64,000 nt of DNA from Hyaloscypha bicolor E. Lineage: Eukaryota > Ascomycota > Leotiomycetes > Helotiales > Hyaloscyphaceae. Both the position numbers and the translations under genes were made by a program. This document shows, piece after piece, positions 11,383-24,175 of the stretch. The notes under the pieces were generated by a model, which saw only the letters and a list, made by a program, of their open reading frames with translations, was not told the origin of the DNA and did no database searches. The stretch spans positions 868,001 to 932,000 of the forward strand of contig NW_020194555.1 in assembly GCF_002865645.1 (NCBI RefSeq), written 5' to 3'. Within the stretch, counting starts at the first letter, position 1, and each line of letters opens with the position of its first letter.

Positions 11383-14109
11383 GTAGCCATAATGGTGCTG
11401 AGAGACCGGGAATAACTCCATTGAGAAGCACCCCAACACTGAAACCCCACATATCTATTGATTGTGGCCACGCGTCCAAAAGTCTGAATAAGACAATAGA
11501 AAAGTTGGGATACCGGGAGCTTCTGAAGACAGGGGATCTCCTTTAATTACTAGCGACTCGATCAAGTTCCGCCTGATCTGGTAGCCAAGAGTCCAAAGTC
11601 TTAACCGCAACAGTACTGTATAATGCATCCCGTAGCCTACAGGCACACATAGGGTGACTGACTGAGGGCTTCGAGCTGTCGGCGGGGAGTGAGCAGAGGC
11701 TGAGTTGCATGCTGTGATGTAAAGGGGGTGCGTCTTGAAATTGCGTGCACGCGGAGCAAGGTAAGGATTCTGGTACAAACTCGATTGCAGTTCATGAATT
11801 AGGCCAAAGCCTTCGGTACAAAGGTGGAAAGCGCCGGGCTTGTGCTCTGAAACGGCAGCGCTTTCGGTATATACCATATCACAGCGATGAAGGTGACCGG
11901 CTCTGTTTTGCCAATTGCAACTACGGTTTCAATTGTTCAGGCGCCTTGTCATCGCCCCCTTCACGACCTTATCGTCGATACCATCGTTAAAGCTACTCAA
12001 CCTCGGTTATTGTGGCTGAAGGGATTCGTGTGCGTCTATGTTTTAGGTAAATCACGCGAAAGATACCATCCATGCAAAAAGCAGCAAGATCATATGGCAA
12101 CAAGACCCGGCAACAATAAATACAAGAAACCGCAGTCCGCGATACGAACGTTAAGGGGGGAAAAGCAATCTGATCATCTCAATGCTATTGAGCTTGACAG
12201 CATGCCCACTCAGGCCGGGTTCATCAGAGCCACTCAGCCAACAACTGCGCCGTTTCAGCCCAGGAAAGTCTCCGCGACGGCTCGGAGCAAGAAGCTCCAA
12301 AACGGCCAACTGCCTGTCCGCAATCTCATCACATCTCTCAAGACTCAAGGATCTGCCCACATGGCATTCCCACGTGGGAATATTGACGTGCATACACCCA
12401 TCCCCCGCCCGGCCAGCACGCCTCGTCGAGGCCCCCTGCCCCGGTCTCGAATCCTGGTATCCCACTTTAATTTCCCGGGTCAAAAGGATCAAACGAGCTG
12501 AACCTGCACCGGTGACTGGATACCGGATCGCGGGAGACTTCCCCTTGAGACAGGGCCGCCGTTGTCTTTGCTTCTTTGTAAGTTTCTCTGCACGAAATAC
12601 CAAGTCCGTCTTTGATTCGGGCCACCGGTGAGGAGAAAACTGCCTTGGAGCCTGGAAAGGGCGGAGGTGTGGCGTTTGTGGGAGATGATCGGCCGGTGTG
12701 GGATAACCCCCACGGGAAATGTGTCGAGGCGTGGAGCAATTGCACTTTGTCAGGAGTAAGCCAGGGCGCCAGGGTGGTGGATGGGGGAGGAGCAGGACTC
12801 GTTCGCGAGGATGCGGGCGTGAGGGGAAGATCATAAAATTTACTGTATCGGGAAAAGAGGGGTGCATTGGGTGTCTTGGGTGTTATTGGGCTGCTACTTA
12901 TGTTGTACCTGAGCTGAAGAGGTGGCGCATTTCCGTGGGGTGGGGGTGGTGGCGAATATCTTGGATCGGTGTGGGAGCGAACATGGGACTCGTAAGGCTG
13001 ACTGGCTTTTTCTCGACTCCTGTCGAAATTCAGGGTTTCAAGGGAATTTCGGACGAGTTTCCGGATTCAATTGTCACGGCCAAGGCTAAGTGTCACGGCC
13101 GCGTGGTTGGCTTTTCTGGGGCCTCCAATGCGGCCTTTGTCCCAGATCCGACTCAGATCCTCCCCAATGCAGCCGCGTGCATCGAACCCACGTCAAGATG
13201 CGATTTGCTGAATAGGTGAGGGATTTTCTTTTCTCCTTGTCCGCCACTTGAGCCTCAGAAATGCTGGCACGCCGATCACTTGAGTAATCAGGAGCCTTGT
13301 TGGTTTGATAGGAACAGGAAAGGGGTGTATTGTGCAGGCATATTGTTGGATATGTTTAACTCATCCTCAATTGAACACGCTAGCGCTTATTCATGAGTGC
13401 CATTACCAGTACGGTGTAAGGATGAATGATGTGTTCCTGCCGCCAAGGTTCCTTGAATTCGAACGTTTCGAGCTGGCCGCATAGTTCGCAGAAGAATTTT
13501 TCGCCACACAGCTGCACTGCAATGAAGGAAGAGTATGATTCAGGGCCCGCATCCAGCAATTCGCTTGGTCACGCTTTTGTGGCGCTGAATGAATTACGTT
13601 TTTGAGCCCGATGGCTGATCCAAATGCCCAACTTGCATGTGCATTGCAGCACTAAGATGTTGTATGGTCAGCAACCAAGGTACCTGCATTCCACAGATTC
13701 CAAGATGACAATGGAAGCAAGGTGTCTGATAACACGACAAGAAGTGAGGCCTACGATCGAGGTAGGTTGGAAAATTCTTCCTTGCTAGCTCGTTCGCTTG
13801 AGTTTGTACAACCAAAGTGCTAGGAGTTCGCGGAGCATCGTGAAGTGCTTTATATATCAGGGGGGAACTTTCCTGGATTTCAGTTTGCTAGTCGTGAACA
13901 ACTATCGTTGCCGGAGAATTCAGGTTACCTTGCTTTGCTGCCTCTCCGGTCCCCTCAAGAATGGTAAAACGGACTCGATCACCCTACCACTACAGCTGGT
14001 TGCTGCCACCCAAGTGATCGATACGCAACGATATAACCACACACATCGAAACCAGAAATCTTTTGAAGGAAAAGACATTTCCCGGGTCAATCTGAACGCT
14101 TGATTCAAA
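11383..14109. other. gene-poor region
   Basis: 2.7 kb of ordinary base composition with many overlapping medium-length frames on both strands (up to about 240 codons at 12151-12867 minus) but none with convincing protein-like composition, splice structure or recognisable motif. I see nothing I can name. Confidence 0.4.
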
Positions 14110-14418
14110 ATGAGTTCAGTAGCTTCTCTCAGAACGTTAGCCGGATCCATTGATGGGTAATTTTCCTCTGACTTGCACATCGTTTGCACTTGCTGACGAT
14201 TTCTTAGATCTCTCGGTAGAAGAGTGCGTGCCACCAACAGCACCATGCTCAGCCGGTATCTCTCCGATCCCCAGCGCCACGAGAAAGTAGCGTGTGGCAT
14301 TCCCACCGTAAACGCCAAGACCTCCCCAGCGGAGGACATCGCGGCAATGAAAGTGAAGATCAGGACGGTCATTCCGAAGGCAACCGGGGGCGGAGCAGGT
14401 CCGGGCCAAGTCCACTGA
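14110..14418 (+). CDS. small spliced hypothetical protein, 85 aa
   Basis: Two exons, 14110-14156 and 14208-14418, join in frame across a 51-base intron with a GT donor, a GCTGAC branch-like motif and a TTCTTAG acceptor. The product begins MSSVASLRTLAGSIDG and ends ATGGGAGPGQVH; it is basic, with a RYLSDPQRHEK segment and no known motif. The unspliced DNA has a stop at the donor (GGGTAA), so the intron is needed to make one frame. The minus-strand frame over the same bases looks like a shadow. Function unknown; support is only the consistent intron and composition. Confidence 0.4.
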
Positions 14419-17400
14419 GTGAACTTTGCTAGCGAGAAATCGGCAGCCTCAAGTTTCTTGTAATGTCAATGTTACGTTAGAAAAAAGAAAGTTGGGGCGC
14501 AGGGAACCCAACGACACTTCGTCCGCCTCGTTTGGCCGGGGTGTGCCCGGGTGTGACTTTGGTCACAAAACCGTTAGACAAAAGAAAAAAATTGATTATT
14601 CGGCATGTCAAAATTACCCTTTCGCTCCTTAAATGCAACCTCAGCTCTCATTTGAAGAATATTTCAGCAGCGTGACTGTGTTCATCACTTTTGAGACCAG
14701 AGGTGATCCTCTTGTACAGAGCAGCTGAGTTGACCTGAAATCCCAGTTACTGATGCTGTGGATTCAACCCGCCACCGCTGGAGCAATGAGACAGGCGCCT
14801 AGCGGCCCAAGGCTGCCAAAGGAAGCCCTGTCGGAAGCGGTTGTCTCGGGACGATCTGAAGGAATTTTGTGGAGGTCTACGAACCTGGTCTAGCCTCTTC
14901 TCCCCAGGTCTCCTCCGCCTTGTTGGGTGAAAAGCAATTATGAAACATGCATTTAGAACATCGGAGGTGACTGCCTCAACAATGATATGCCCGCTTCTGC
15001 CAGCATTCTCAGGTCACGAGAGCATTTGGTCGTGGAAATTAGGCTGCGAGAGGTCGCTTGAAAATCGCTCATATTTTGTACGTTGTGTGGGAACACGACG
15101 TTTGTGGCCTGAAACGCCAGGTTTGACAAAAAGATCTCCAGCGCAGGATGCTCCTGAATCTTGTACGACTAAGTTTTCTTCTAGAACAAGCTGGAAGCGG
15201 AAAGGGTCACACAGCATGCTGCTGCGCCGTGTGGTGTGACTTGGGTCGACGTTTCGATGAACAAACCGGAGGGAAACCATCAATGGCAAGGACAAAACAT
15301 TCGCTTGAAGCTGCATGCATTGCTTCGGGTCACCAGGTCGGCGGAATCAAAACATTATGAGTTGATCCACCAATTTCGAGGAGCAAAGAAAGGGGAGTGA
15401 CCTGACAGGCACGCAAAAACGTCCCAACAAGGGATGATCCATGGCAAAGTGTGTCTTGATCGCTGCAGCTGCAATGGCTTTCCATGCAGCAATCGTTCGA
15501 TCAAGCCCAGAAACGCTTCAAAAGCAGGTTTAGGGCTTGCTAGTCCCTTTTCGGATAGTTTCAGCTGCCTCGAGCACGAGGCTGGGAGATGATATCTAGA
15601 TTAGCGTCACAGCCTGGGTTGTCGACAGGCTGCAGCACGGCTAGGCTGGCACGCTTTGCAAACGCCTTCCACGCGAGGCTCTGGAGTGCAGAACGTGGTT
15701 GACAAGCCAATTCGCCCAGTGCTTGGGGGCGGCGTGTCGGAGGTCGAATCTCTGCTACACTCGCCAACGGGGGAGAGGTCGGAGGAGCATCCGCATGCAG
15801 CAAAAGAGGCCACAGTGCAACGGCTGCTGTGCTCGGAGTCGATCCCAGGTACAGGCGACAGACAACCTGCAGAGATAAGGAACTCCAATAGGCCATTGGA
15901 CAACCCGATTTCAGGGGAAATTGTACCTGCTGCAGTTGAAACCTCGGAACGAGCTTCTAATTTATGAAATGGGTGCCACTTGGCAGTTGCAAGTTCAACG
16001 GCGAAGATCCAAGGCAAAAGAAAAGGGAGTTTTGGGTACTATGAGGTCAATGGCGGCTGGCAACGCAACGTGGTGTGATTTCTGGAGAGTCCCGAGGGCG
16101 GCTGTTATTGGAAGTGTGCTCGGCATGGCTGAGCGAGGCTGAAACTGGATGAGGCCTTCCTGGGCCGAGTTTATGTGACACTCTCTAAAATAGGACGTAA
16201 TCCGGGTTGCATCCGGACTCCGATAGTGTGGTGGCATTGGGACTCGTCACATTTGGAACTGTGGAAATCGACGCCACTAAAGAAGGCATTGCGTGCAGCT
16301 TCCATCCCATTGCGTATCGTGGGTAATGAGAGGGCTGGCAATGTCGATTGACAGGAGTTGGCAAGTGGACCGAGACATTCGCTGCAAGGCGATTATGACA
16401 TTTCTGCAGGTGATCTCCGCCCATGGCCGCCAGGTGACTCGCAGTCGCTTGCCATTTTCAGGGGGAAATGAGCTGCAGTTCTGAAGCTGTCAGAGCTGAT
16501 GCAGGCATTCAGACCACGAATCTCGTTGCAGCAAATTTCTGTTGGGAACCTCTCTCAGCAAATGTCCTTCGGATTTTGAATGAGGGACTGGCATTCAAGA
16601 GCGTCCCAGGTACGCAGCTGGGCCAGCTGGAGACGCACATCATGTTGTGTGACCGCGCACCGTGCATGGAGCTGGCACGAGGGCAGTAGCCGAACTATCC
16701 GAGGACACTAGCCTCGGCGCCTGGGCTTCCACTTTGTTGATTTACACAGTCTTCGTGGACCACGTCCGATCTGTGGAAAGACGCAATGCACCAAGATACA
16801 GCTTTGTGTTGTTGATGTATGAGTCGCGAGTCGCGAGTCGCACCCACCTTTGTGATGAAAATAAAGAAGGAATCTTACGCGCTTCAACGCGCAACGTGAT
16901 TAGAGGCGGCCGTGCCTCCGCCACTCAAGCGCCATTCGCTCGCAGTCCATCTTAGCCGACCTAATCTTAGACGTCCCCTACTAATTTGAGAATAGGGGGA
17001 GACAATGTTTTGTGAGTTGTTCAACCTCACCGTTTCACACTTCAGCCCACCTCAAGCTGCCCTGCGGTCCCATCTGCAAGGGACCACGCTGATGGAAACG
17101 GATCCTTAACGCGAGGAATGTTCGATGGGCGCTTCCATGCAGCCCATTCGTCAAGGCGCGGGAAGCACGCAGTCTGCCGTGCATCCCAGTAGAGCGGCCA
17201 CAACGTCGGCGACGTTGTTCTAGAGGTTTGCGCAGGACAGAGAGTACTGACTTCTGGACCAAGCGTTCACCGTTCACCGTTTTCCGTTTCCTGTTGACTT
17301 TTTGCTTTTTTTTGCTGTTTTGTTACCGACTCGTTGCCCGGAAGCGTTCCCCGCAAGGTTGGGGAAGCAAGGCAGACAAAGCTGCAAAACGCTGCCGAGT

Positions 17401-17988
17401 AGGACGGCGCAGCTTGGGTCAGGGGTGTCTGCGCTGCCAAGCAGGCCATTTTACGAGCTTGTTGATTCCAGAGATCTCTGCCCAGCTTCTCTAGGGCCCC
17501 TTGTTCCCGCTTTCCTGGGCGAGCTTGTTTTGCTGGGCCGCACACAAGGGGAAGGTGACACAGATCCTCGAGAGTGCCGACGGGTGGCTTTCCACCGGCG
17601 ATGCCAGCAGGGACTACTGTCCAGCCTGTCGGGAGACGTATCGTGGAGTATTGTTTTGTATGGGTGGCTTCTGGAGATGGTGTACGCGTTTCAAGCTTAA
17701 TTTAGCCTGGTTGTTTTTACATGGAGGAAGAGCCCACAGACAAGCATGTTGCTAGCCTCCGAGTCGCTGACCTCGTTCGCTTTCTGATCGATTTTGACAA
17801 GTACAAGTTCAACGTCTTTGCCCCCTTTCAATGGTCGTTTGATTTCGCCCACACCTGCCAGCAGCATTCTTGAACATACTCATCCATAGAAGAAGGCTAT
17901 CTCCTGACTTCCACACATTCTTTCCAAATCCTCAAACAAAAATACACTCCTTTCCTCTCTTCAGTTCCTGTCTTTATCTACGGTCCTC
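14419..17988. other. gene-poor region
   Basis: 3.6 kb without a supported gene. Many short frames overlap on both strands, none with recognisable motifs. A small tandem of GAGTCGC units lies near 16818-16838. The last 250 bases are rich in C and T and likely form the promoter and leader of the next gene. Confidence 0.4.
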
Positions 17989-18767
17989 ATGGGGCGACCA
18001 TTGTTCCAAGTGAAATCTCGGTCTTCCAAGTCAAAACCAGCCTCCTCCTGTGCCTCTCTCACAATGGCCCCGGCCTCGAACTCTTCGTCGCTCGTGCCCC
18101 ACAACGGCTCCGCCTCCGCACAAAGGTACCAATTTCGATCTACAATGCCAAAAGATCTCTGTACTAATAGTTCAGTAGCAATAGCGGACAGTCCCCCCGA
18201 AGGCATGGCTCTTCCCATCACCGTTCCAGACACTCTCATCGACCGCCACAAAGAAACCATCCACGCGTCACAAACAACGTGAATGGGATCCATCACTCCG
18301 AGGCTCAGGTTCATGAGCCAGCATATAATTCAGCCTACACATATAGGATGTACTCGCCAGAGCAGGCCGTCCCCGTTCCTCCTGAGACTTCCTACCACGA
18401 AGATCAATTTTTTCACTCCTCGGCACAATTCCACACCTATGGTTCTGGACCATACGACAATGAGATCAGACTCGACGGAGAGCAACCTCCTGCAGCACCC
18501 GCGCAGATCCCACAACACAACTCTTATCCAAGCGGCGTCCAGTACTTGCAGACTCCAACTGAAGGGCATTACGGGCCCCAGACTCCTGTTCCACAATACA
18601 GCACTCAACAACAACATGTCGCTACTTCACTAACCACCGTTCACTGGTCAAGGCAAGAATTGGCTGAGGAACGACTCCGACTCGGTCTCCGTCGATTTGA
18701 AACACAAGAAGAAGTCGAGGCGGCACGCCGTGCTTACGAGGAAGCCACGCAGCGAGCTCCTCAATGA
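17989..18767 (+). CDS. hypothetical low-complexity protein, 242 aa
   Basis: Two exons, 17989-18125 and 18176-18767, join in frame across a 50-base intron with a near-ideal TACTAAT branch motif and TTCAG acceptor. The N-terminal third is basic and Ser/Arg/His-rich (SPRRHGSSHHRSRHSHRPP). The middle is rich in Gln, Pro and Tyr (VPQYSTQQQHVAT) and looks disordered. The last 40 residues are a charged helix (RQELAEERLRLGLRRFETQE) that could form a coiled coil. No enzyme motif or signal peptide is visible. The organisation suggests a nuclear or RNA-associated protein, but that is a guess. The long minus-strand frame over exon 1 contains a chance NUDIX-like string and is rejected. Confidence 0.6.
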
Positions 18768-19318
18768 CGATCATCTCCGCGATTACACGACTTTACGAAC
18801 TCTCTCATATGTCTTGGGCGGAAAAGTTGGCTGGATTGGTTACGTGGCCGGCGAGCCAGGGTGATGTTAATGTCTGTTTTCCTTCCGTTCTCTTTTCACT
18901 CACCGATCTGGGATCGGTAACCTGCTGGCGGCATCCTGTAATACTAGTTTCTTGATTCATCCCGCTGGCGGCTTTTCCGTGTCTTTGTAATGGGTGGACT
19001 TAACCGTGTACTACTGTATCTTGATCTCTCTTTCCTTCTCAAAAAGTGGACCGCACTACAGGACAGCACATATCGATCAGAACATAGTCTTCATGTACCC
19101 TAATCACACCACAACATCTCGTAAATTTAATCAATCAATCAATCACTCACTTCATCGCTCGGCACTCTCCTGTGACCCAAAGACTCGGCCATCCCGACAA
19201 TTCCACAACTCCAAAACTCTATCCACAATCCTGGATAATTTGAAAATAAATATGTCCCCAGGGACTAATAAACTTTCGATCCGACCTCGGCACCTCCGAC
19301 TGTTCCCCATACCTCGCG
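18768..19318. other. intergenic region
   Basis: Contains two TAATACTAG/ATCAATCAATCAATCA-like simple stretches (a short ATCA tandem at about 19128-19144) and no supported gene. Confidence 0.4.
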
Positions 19319-19543
19319 ATGTCCGGAAATGCGCCAATCGCATCCCCTTTCCCCACACCCACAACACCTTCGCCGAGTACGATTTTCAAGCCCGGCCCCA
19401 GCTCCAAAGCGAGAAGCCACGATATACCGTGTCCTCCGATTCACGTTGGGAAACGGTTGGGGTTTGTGCATTTTGGTCGTGAAGGAGGGAAGTGCCGTCC
19501 CGTCGTTGAGGTTGGGGTTCACGGGTGGAAGGGGGAGTTCTGA
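19319..19543 (+). CDS. possible small protein, 74 aa
   Basis: Single-exon frame starting MSGNAPIASPFPTPTTPSPS and ending with a Gly/Val/Lys-rich segment (FGREGGKCRPVVEVGVHGWK). Pro/Ser/Thr-rich start and codon use are plausible for a real fungal gene, but overlapping frames on both strands are equally long and nothing identifies it. Listed as weak. Confidence 0.25.
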   Translation: MSGNAPIASPFPTPTTPSPSTIFKPGPSSKARSHDIPCPPIHVGKRLGFVHFGREGGKCRPVVEVGVHGWKGEF

Positions 19544-21865
19544 CAGTGCCGGGCGCCATGCTCGGCTTTCAGCAAACCACCCCACCACCTGGAACCACAA
19601 ACCCAACACGACCCAGTGTCCTTCATCTCAACCTCTTCTTTACTTCATAGGTGCAAATCGATTCTGATTTACATTCACATTCTCAATTCGATTCCGCACT
19701 AAAGTCTTCAATCTCGAGCCCGTCAGGTAAAATGAGGCTGCTCACCCCGCCAATCCGCTCAGGTCCCGACGCCCAGCCCCAAAACGGCCCCGCCAAAATC
19801 CCCAGTCCCTGGAGACGAAGCCCCGGAATCCAAGCCCGAGACCCATAGTTCAAGTCCAACCAGACTTCAAGAAGCGACCAACTCTTCGTCGAAGCGAGTG
19901 GCAAGCAAGACGCGTTCATTTCAGCCTTGACCTTAGCTGGGCAATGGTCTGAGCTCGGATGAAAAGGTTATTTTGACTTCTCTCCGCAAGGGCTTATTTG
20001 TTTGAATTTATTTAGGACAGGGTACTCCCAGCGCCACAGTATATTCCCAACAGCGTGATATGATTGATTGTTCCAGCATCAAGTGGTACAGGTAGCCATG
20101 TCTGAGATACATTCCAGATCCTTTCATTGTTCTGAGTCGTGATGATGGAATGGCATTCATTTGTTGAGAAGTATGTCCAGGGGAGAGGCGCAACAAATTC
20201 AAGTGCCGACGCATGGAACCGCGTCTTCTTGACCTCGCCAGTCCAATCATCTCGAGTTGGCTTTATCAGTCAAAACTCAAATGAAGGTGTTTCCTTTCAT
20301 CCGGCCCACTCGAGCCGCAGCAGGGTTCGCGTCGCCTGGAAATTTCTGCCAAGTACCTCACCGCTCTCCCCCGGCTCCCCCTATCCTCCATTCATCACCG
20401 AAGCTTCACAACATCCACTTCCAACCTTCCCAATCCATCTCTCTCCGCATTTTCGGTGAAGCCGCGGTCACCGCCAGGACCTCCGGATCCTAGTTCCGCG
20501 AGACTTGGGACGCATTGCTCAGCTCCTGCCCGATGCACAACTTTGCACACCGAATCAACCCAAAAGGCAGACCGGAGGCATGAACGACGATCCAAGCGTT
20601 TCCTATATCGATCTCTGGCCGTTCACCGCTCTGCCACGTATAGCGTATTCCCCTCTAGATCTCAGTATCTCGATTGAAAATTCAATTCCGAATCCAGCCG
20701 TGCGAGCAAAAATGCCTCACGTCCCGCTCGGAACCGCCCGACGGAAAGCGATAAAATCCAAGACAATGCGAGAAGTCGGAAGCAGGGCGCGTGGTATGGC
20801 AGCCTCGCAGAATCGAGTGGTCGAGGACCATTGGGCTGGGTCGACGGTTGGGCAGCCACGCTCAGATCGATCAGATTCGTGGAACAGGCACTATCGGTTG
20901 GCGCTTCTAGCGTTGGTGTCGCTGGGTCGAGGACGATAATGTGATGATCTGAGGATGCGGGTATTCAATGGAAGTTTTGATTGCTTGAGTGCATGCGGGG
21001 TGAGGTGGTGGAGTCGTGAAAGTCGCGACTTCAAGCCTCGCGTGTTGAGGGGGATTTGCTGACTGCTGCCAACACATAAATCAATACTTTGACATGCTGC
21101 ATTTGACACCGCGCTGGCGAATGTTCGTCGCAATAAATATTTGTTGGGATATATATTGCTTTACCATTCCTGATATTGTTGAGGCTGAAGACGCTCCTGA
21201 CTTGTCGAAGTACCTTGACTTCATTTCGAGGGACACACGTGTTTGTGCGAGAGTGACTTGGGCCGAAAATGCCTCTGTCAAAGGCCCGATAGAGAAATTC
21301 CAGACGAATCCATCCCTGCAGGATGCACTCTTCCGTGGTTCCTCACCCTGTCCGTGAGCAGCCGTTTCTCCAGTGAAGCCCCGCATGAACGAAATGCACT
21401 TAATTCTCCGACTGGAACCATAGCGTCATTCAGATCCGCGAGCCATTGGATTTGCTCCCGGTAGAATGGATTGCTAATTGATTGGTGTGGATGCGAGGAG
21501 GTGATGGCGAATGAATGAATCTTCAAGGGGTCCCTGGCGGCGAGAGGAAATTAACGGCAGGGTTGTTCATTATGGAATCGCCGTAAGTGGCCCTGGAAGA
21601 TAACGCGTTGAGCTTGAGGTACCACGTTGCGGGGCAGTAGATACGAAATTCAGCGAGAGTTGCTCGGGGAATCAGGTGAATGGAAGGAGGCACGGGCTTG
21701 GATTTTGCCCTCCCATGGCCTTGATGATTCGCAGTGGAAGAGTGGGCGGTCAAGTCCGTAATGTATGTATAGACCAGATGTGCCACATCGCACCACCGTG
21801 CCAGGAAATTCTCTTCACGAACAAAGGGCAGCAAACTCGTTGAGCTTGACTTCCAGCTGAAGCCC
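19544..21865. other. gene-poor region with one weak frame
   Basis: 2.3 kb with no supported gene. The best candidate is a plus-strand frame from an ATG at 20581 to 20939 (about 119 aa, starting MNDDPSVSYIDLWPFTALPR), with a basic middle, but no motif or intron supports it. Confidence 0.3.
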
Positions 21866-22205
21866 ATGATGTCTGATGCCGGAGCTGAAAACGGTTCGAG
21901 TGCAGGGTAACCAAAGACAGACTCGTTATATATCTTTCCAAAGGTCCGTGGACTCCAGCTAATAGGTACTCACATGTTCTAGTGAAGGTGATCCCGATTC
22001 TCCTCCAAGGAGGTCTTCGATAGGTGACGAGGACTTGCCAAATCATTCGGCGACGGAGAGCTACGTCGAGCAAGAAGAAACCCACGAGCGAATCGCAATC
22101 GGAGAGGGTACTTCCGACCCAGATGAGGCTGTTGGAAACCATTGTGAGAAGATGAAGGATGAAATCAAGGACGCGGATGATAAATTGGATGGTGCGAAGA
22201 GCTGA
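21866..22205 (+). CDS. small acidic spliced protein, 87 aa
   Basis: Two exons, 21866-21906 and 21983-22205, join in frame across a 76-base intron (GTAACC donor, CTAAT branch-like motif, TTCTAG acceptor). The product is strongly acidic and Ser-rich: MMSDAGAENGSS, then DPDSPPRRSSIGDEDLPNHS, and a C-terminal charged helix KMKDEIKDADDKLDG. The frame is closed upstream by a stop, and both ATGs at 21866 and 21869 are possible starts. Composition is much more protein-like than the minus-strand frame across the same bases (21750-22295), which is its mirror. No domain is recognised; probably disordered. Confidence 0.5.
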
Positions 22206-22666
22206 GGGTGAATCCACTGGTTCCTGGGAGTTTGCATCATGATTCTGTGATTCCCCCCGGGAACAAAGGGCGCTGATATGTAAGAAATAAATCAAATGTA
22301 ATGAAGCCGCTTTCCCCTGTATTGCTTCGTGATGATCTTGATGACCTCTTGTGCAACCATGCCAACTGGCAATGCCGAAATACTGTGCAGTGCAAAGATC
22401 ACCGCAATTAGCGCATGTTACTTGCTAGACACGATTCGCTCGAATTATGCGAGTCCAGCCAAAAAAGCCCGATTTTGACGACTCCTTGAACCTTCCCAAG
22501 GTAAACGTCAGCAGAAGATGGAAGTTGGATTCGATTGTGGCCGGGTGTAATTAAACTGGAGTGTAATAAGCTACCAACAATCTATTCCGGCACCACTCAC
22601 CTCGATCCTTCTTCTAAAACCATGTGGTATATTTAAACGGGCGAAATTCTCCTTACTCAGTGTAAA
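22206..22666. other. intergenic region between convergent genes
   Basis: 461 bases between two genes whose 3' ends face each other. A poly(A)-like word (gaaataaatcaaatg near 22285) lies just downstream of the small acidic gene. Nothing else is seen. Confidence 0.4.
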
Positions 22667-23897
22667 TCAGGGGATTGATTTCACGCCATGAACTTCTTTT
22701 GCCGTTCGAATTTCGACCTCTCCGTTCTCCATGCCAAAGTAGGCTGCGACTGGCTTCTGTCCACCACCTTCCTCCCCCGCGGCAGCCACTTGAACGCCGT
22801 TTCTGCCATGAAACAGTCCGACTTCCAACACTCCTGTTATTCTCTTCAACCTTCTTCCCAAATTATGGACTTCCCAGGTTCCATGCTCTCCATCGCCATT
22901 ATCATGCCCTTTGAGGTCCGACTTCAAGCAAAGCGGGGGAAAGGGAGCATCAATGATCCACATGCTGTTGTCGGTAACAACTGGTCCTGCCTTGGCACTG
23001 CCACCTTGCCGGATTTTTGGATCAGATGATCCTAATGTGATGAGTATTCTCTTGACGGTCGGCGCAGATAGAGGCGCTATCTCAATTGGAATCGTCGGCC
23101 ATTTCGTGAGGAGACGCTTTTGAAGTTTTCGGGAATCTGTAAAAAGTGAGCTGGGGATCTATTCGCTAAAGCGCAACGACTAACCAGCAACGACAATGAA
23201 CTTCTTGGCAGAGGAGGCCACCAGCTTCTCCTGGAACAGACATGCTCCACCACCCTTTATGCAGTTCAGTTCGTCGTCAATCTCATCAGCGCCATCAAAA
23301 GCGACATCTAGACTTTGACGCTTCCCCTTCAACCCCAAGTCCTGGAGGCCGGTGCCCACGTTAAGCGCAGCGACGCCTCCCATTTTCGTTTGGCTTACTT
23401 CAACTGGGGGTAACGCATCGATGCTTCCAAGAGGAAGGCCAGCTTCAATGATAAGCTGCTTTGACTGATCCCCACTATGCAATGGCGAAGTCAGCGGTTG
23501 CGGTAGCATCTCTGAATGGAGCTTCAGCAGGAAGTCGGTCATACGTCGGAACAAATATCATTCCATCGGTGATCTTTCGGCCTTTGGCTGCAATTGCTTG
23601 AACAACATATACAACGGTGCTGCCGGAGCCAATCCCAATGTACTTGTAAGAGGGGTGGAAGTGGTCATCGACAGCCTTGAATGCAGCACGTTGCTTTGCA
23701 GCTTCGATGCCACTGAGGGGGATTTGTTCCTCAAGAGCGTGCACAATTGATGGGGCGGAAGGTTCTGAGATTGGGTCGCCGGGCGCCATTGAGTGAGCAA
23801 TCCTGCGGCAATTGGATCTGCGAAGTGTAGTTGTGATGCAGATGGGGCGATGTGAGGGTCGAAGGAAGGTTCGGGAGCAGGTGAAAAGGATGTCCAT
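22667..23897 (-). CDS. RKI1: ribose-5-phosphate isomerase A
   Basis: Interconverts ribose 5-phosphate and ribulose 5-phosphate in the non-oxidative pentose phosphate pathway, in the cytosol. Exons on the minus strand: 23897-23545, 23474-23185, 23136-22667. Signature segments: [16 protein letters not shown] (phosphate-binding GSGST), [20 protein letters not shown] (catalytic Asp region) and [20 protein letters not shown] (KGGG and the general-base Glu-Lys region). The first ATG gives 370 aa with an Arg/Ser/Thr-rich extension; a second in-frame ATG at 23789 (MAPGDP) gives 334 aa, closer to the family length, and may be the real start. About 25 extra residues ([20 protein letters not shown] region) precede the DVAFDGADE motif; an intron there would break the frame, so I keep them. 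It is divergently arranged with the NEDD8 E1 gene. Confidence 0.9.
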
Positions 23898-24175
23898 GGA
23901 AAATGGTGGGGTGAGGCTGCCACCCTACTGTAGCGGGGCAGCTACGATGACAGTACCTTAGCGCCGCGCTTGTGCCCGCTAAAATCACCAGAACACGTGC
24001 TGATAGGCGTCTTATCGGACCTCAACTTTATTTAGGCCTCCATCGTGACTTCCTCACCTCGGCTTCAAATCAACACCGAAATCACATTGTCCTCTGTGTC
24101 TGCGGTACAACCAGGACGCGACACTACCTCTGATTGTTCCCTGAGTCTGCCGTACAATCAAGCGCAGCCTCCAAG

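Noticed and set aside
12151..12867. 238-codon minus-strand frame
   Set aside because: Long but Pro/Arg-rich throughout, overlapped by equally long frames on the other strand, no motif and no splice structure; expected by chance in GC-richer DNA.
15561..16017. Overlapping frames of over 100 codons on both strands
   Set aside because: Neither strand shows motifs, introns or composition that distinguishes coding from chance.
17961..18314. Minus-strand frame with a NUDIX-box-like string (REAQEEAGF)
   Set aside because: The plus strand carries a well-formed two-exon gene with a TACTAAT branch site, and the rest of the minus frame has no NUDIX features; the position of the leading Gly is also wrong.
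21750..22295. 181-codon hydrophobic minus-strand frame
   Set aside because: It is the mirror of the spliced acidic plus-strand gene; antisense of Glu/Asp-rich sequence gives Leu/Phe/Ser-rich text.
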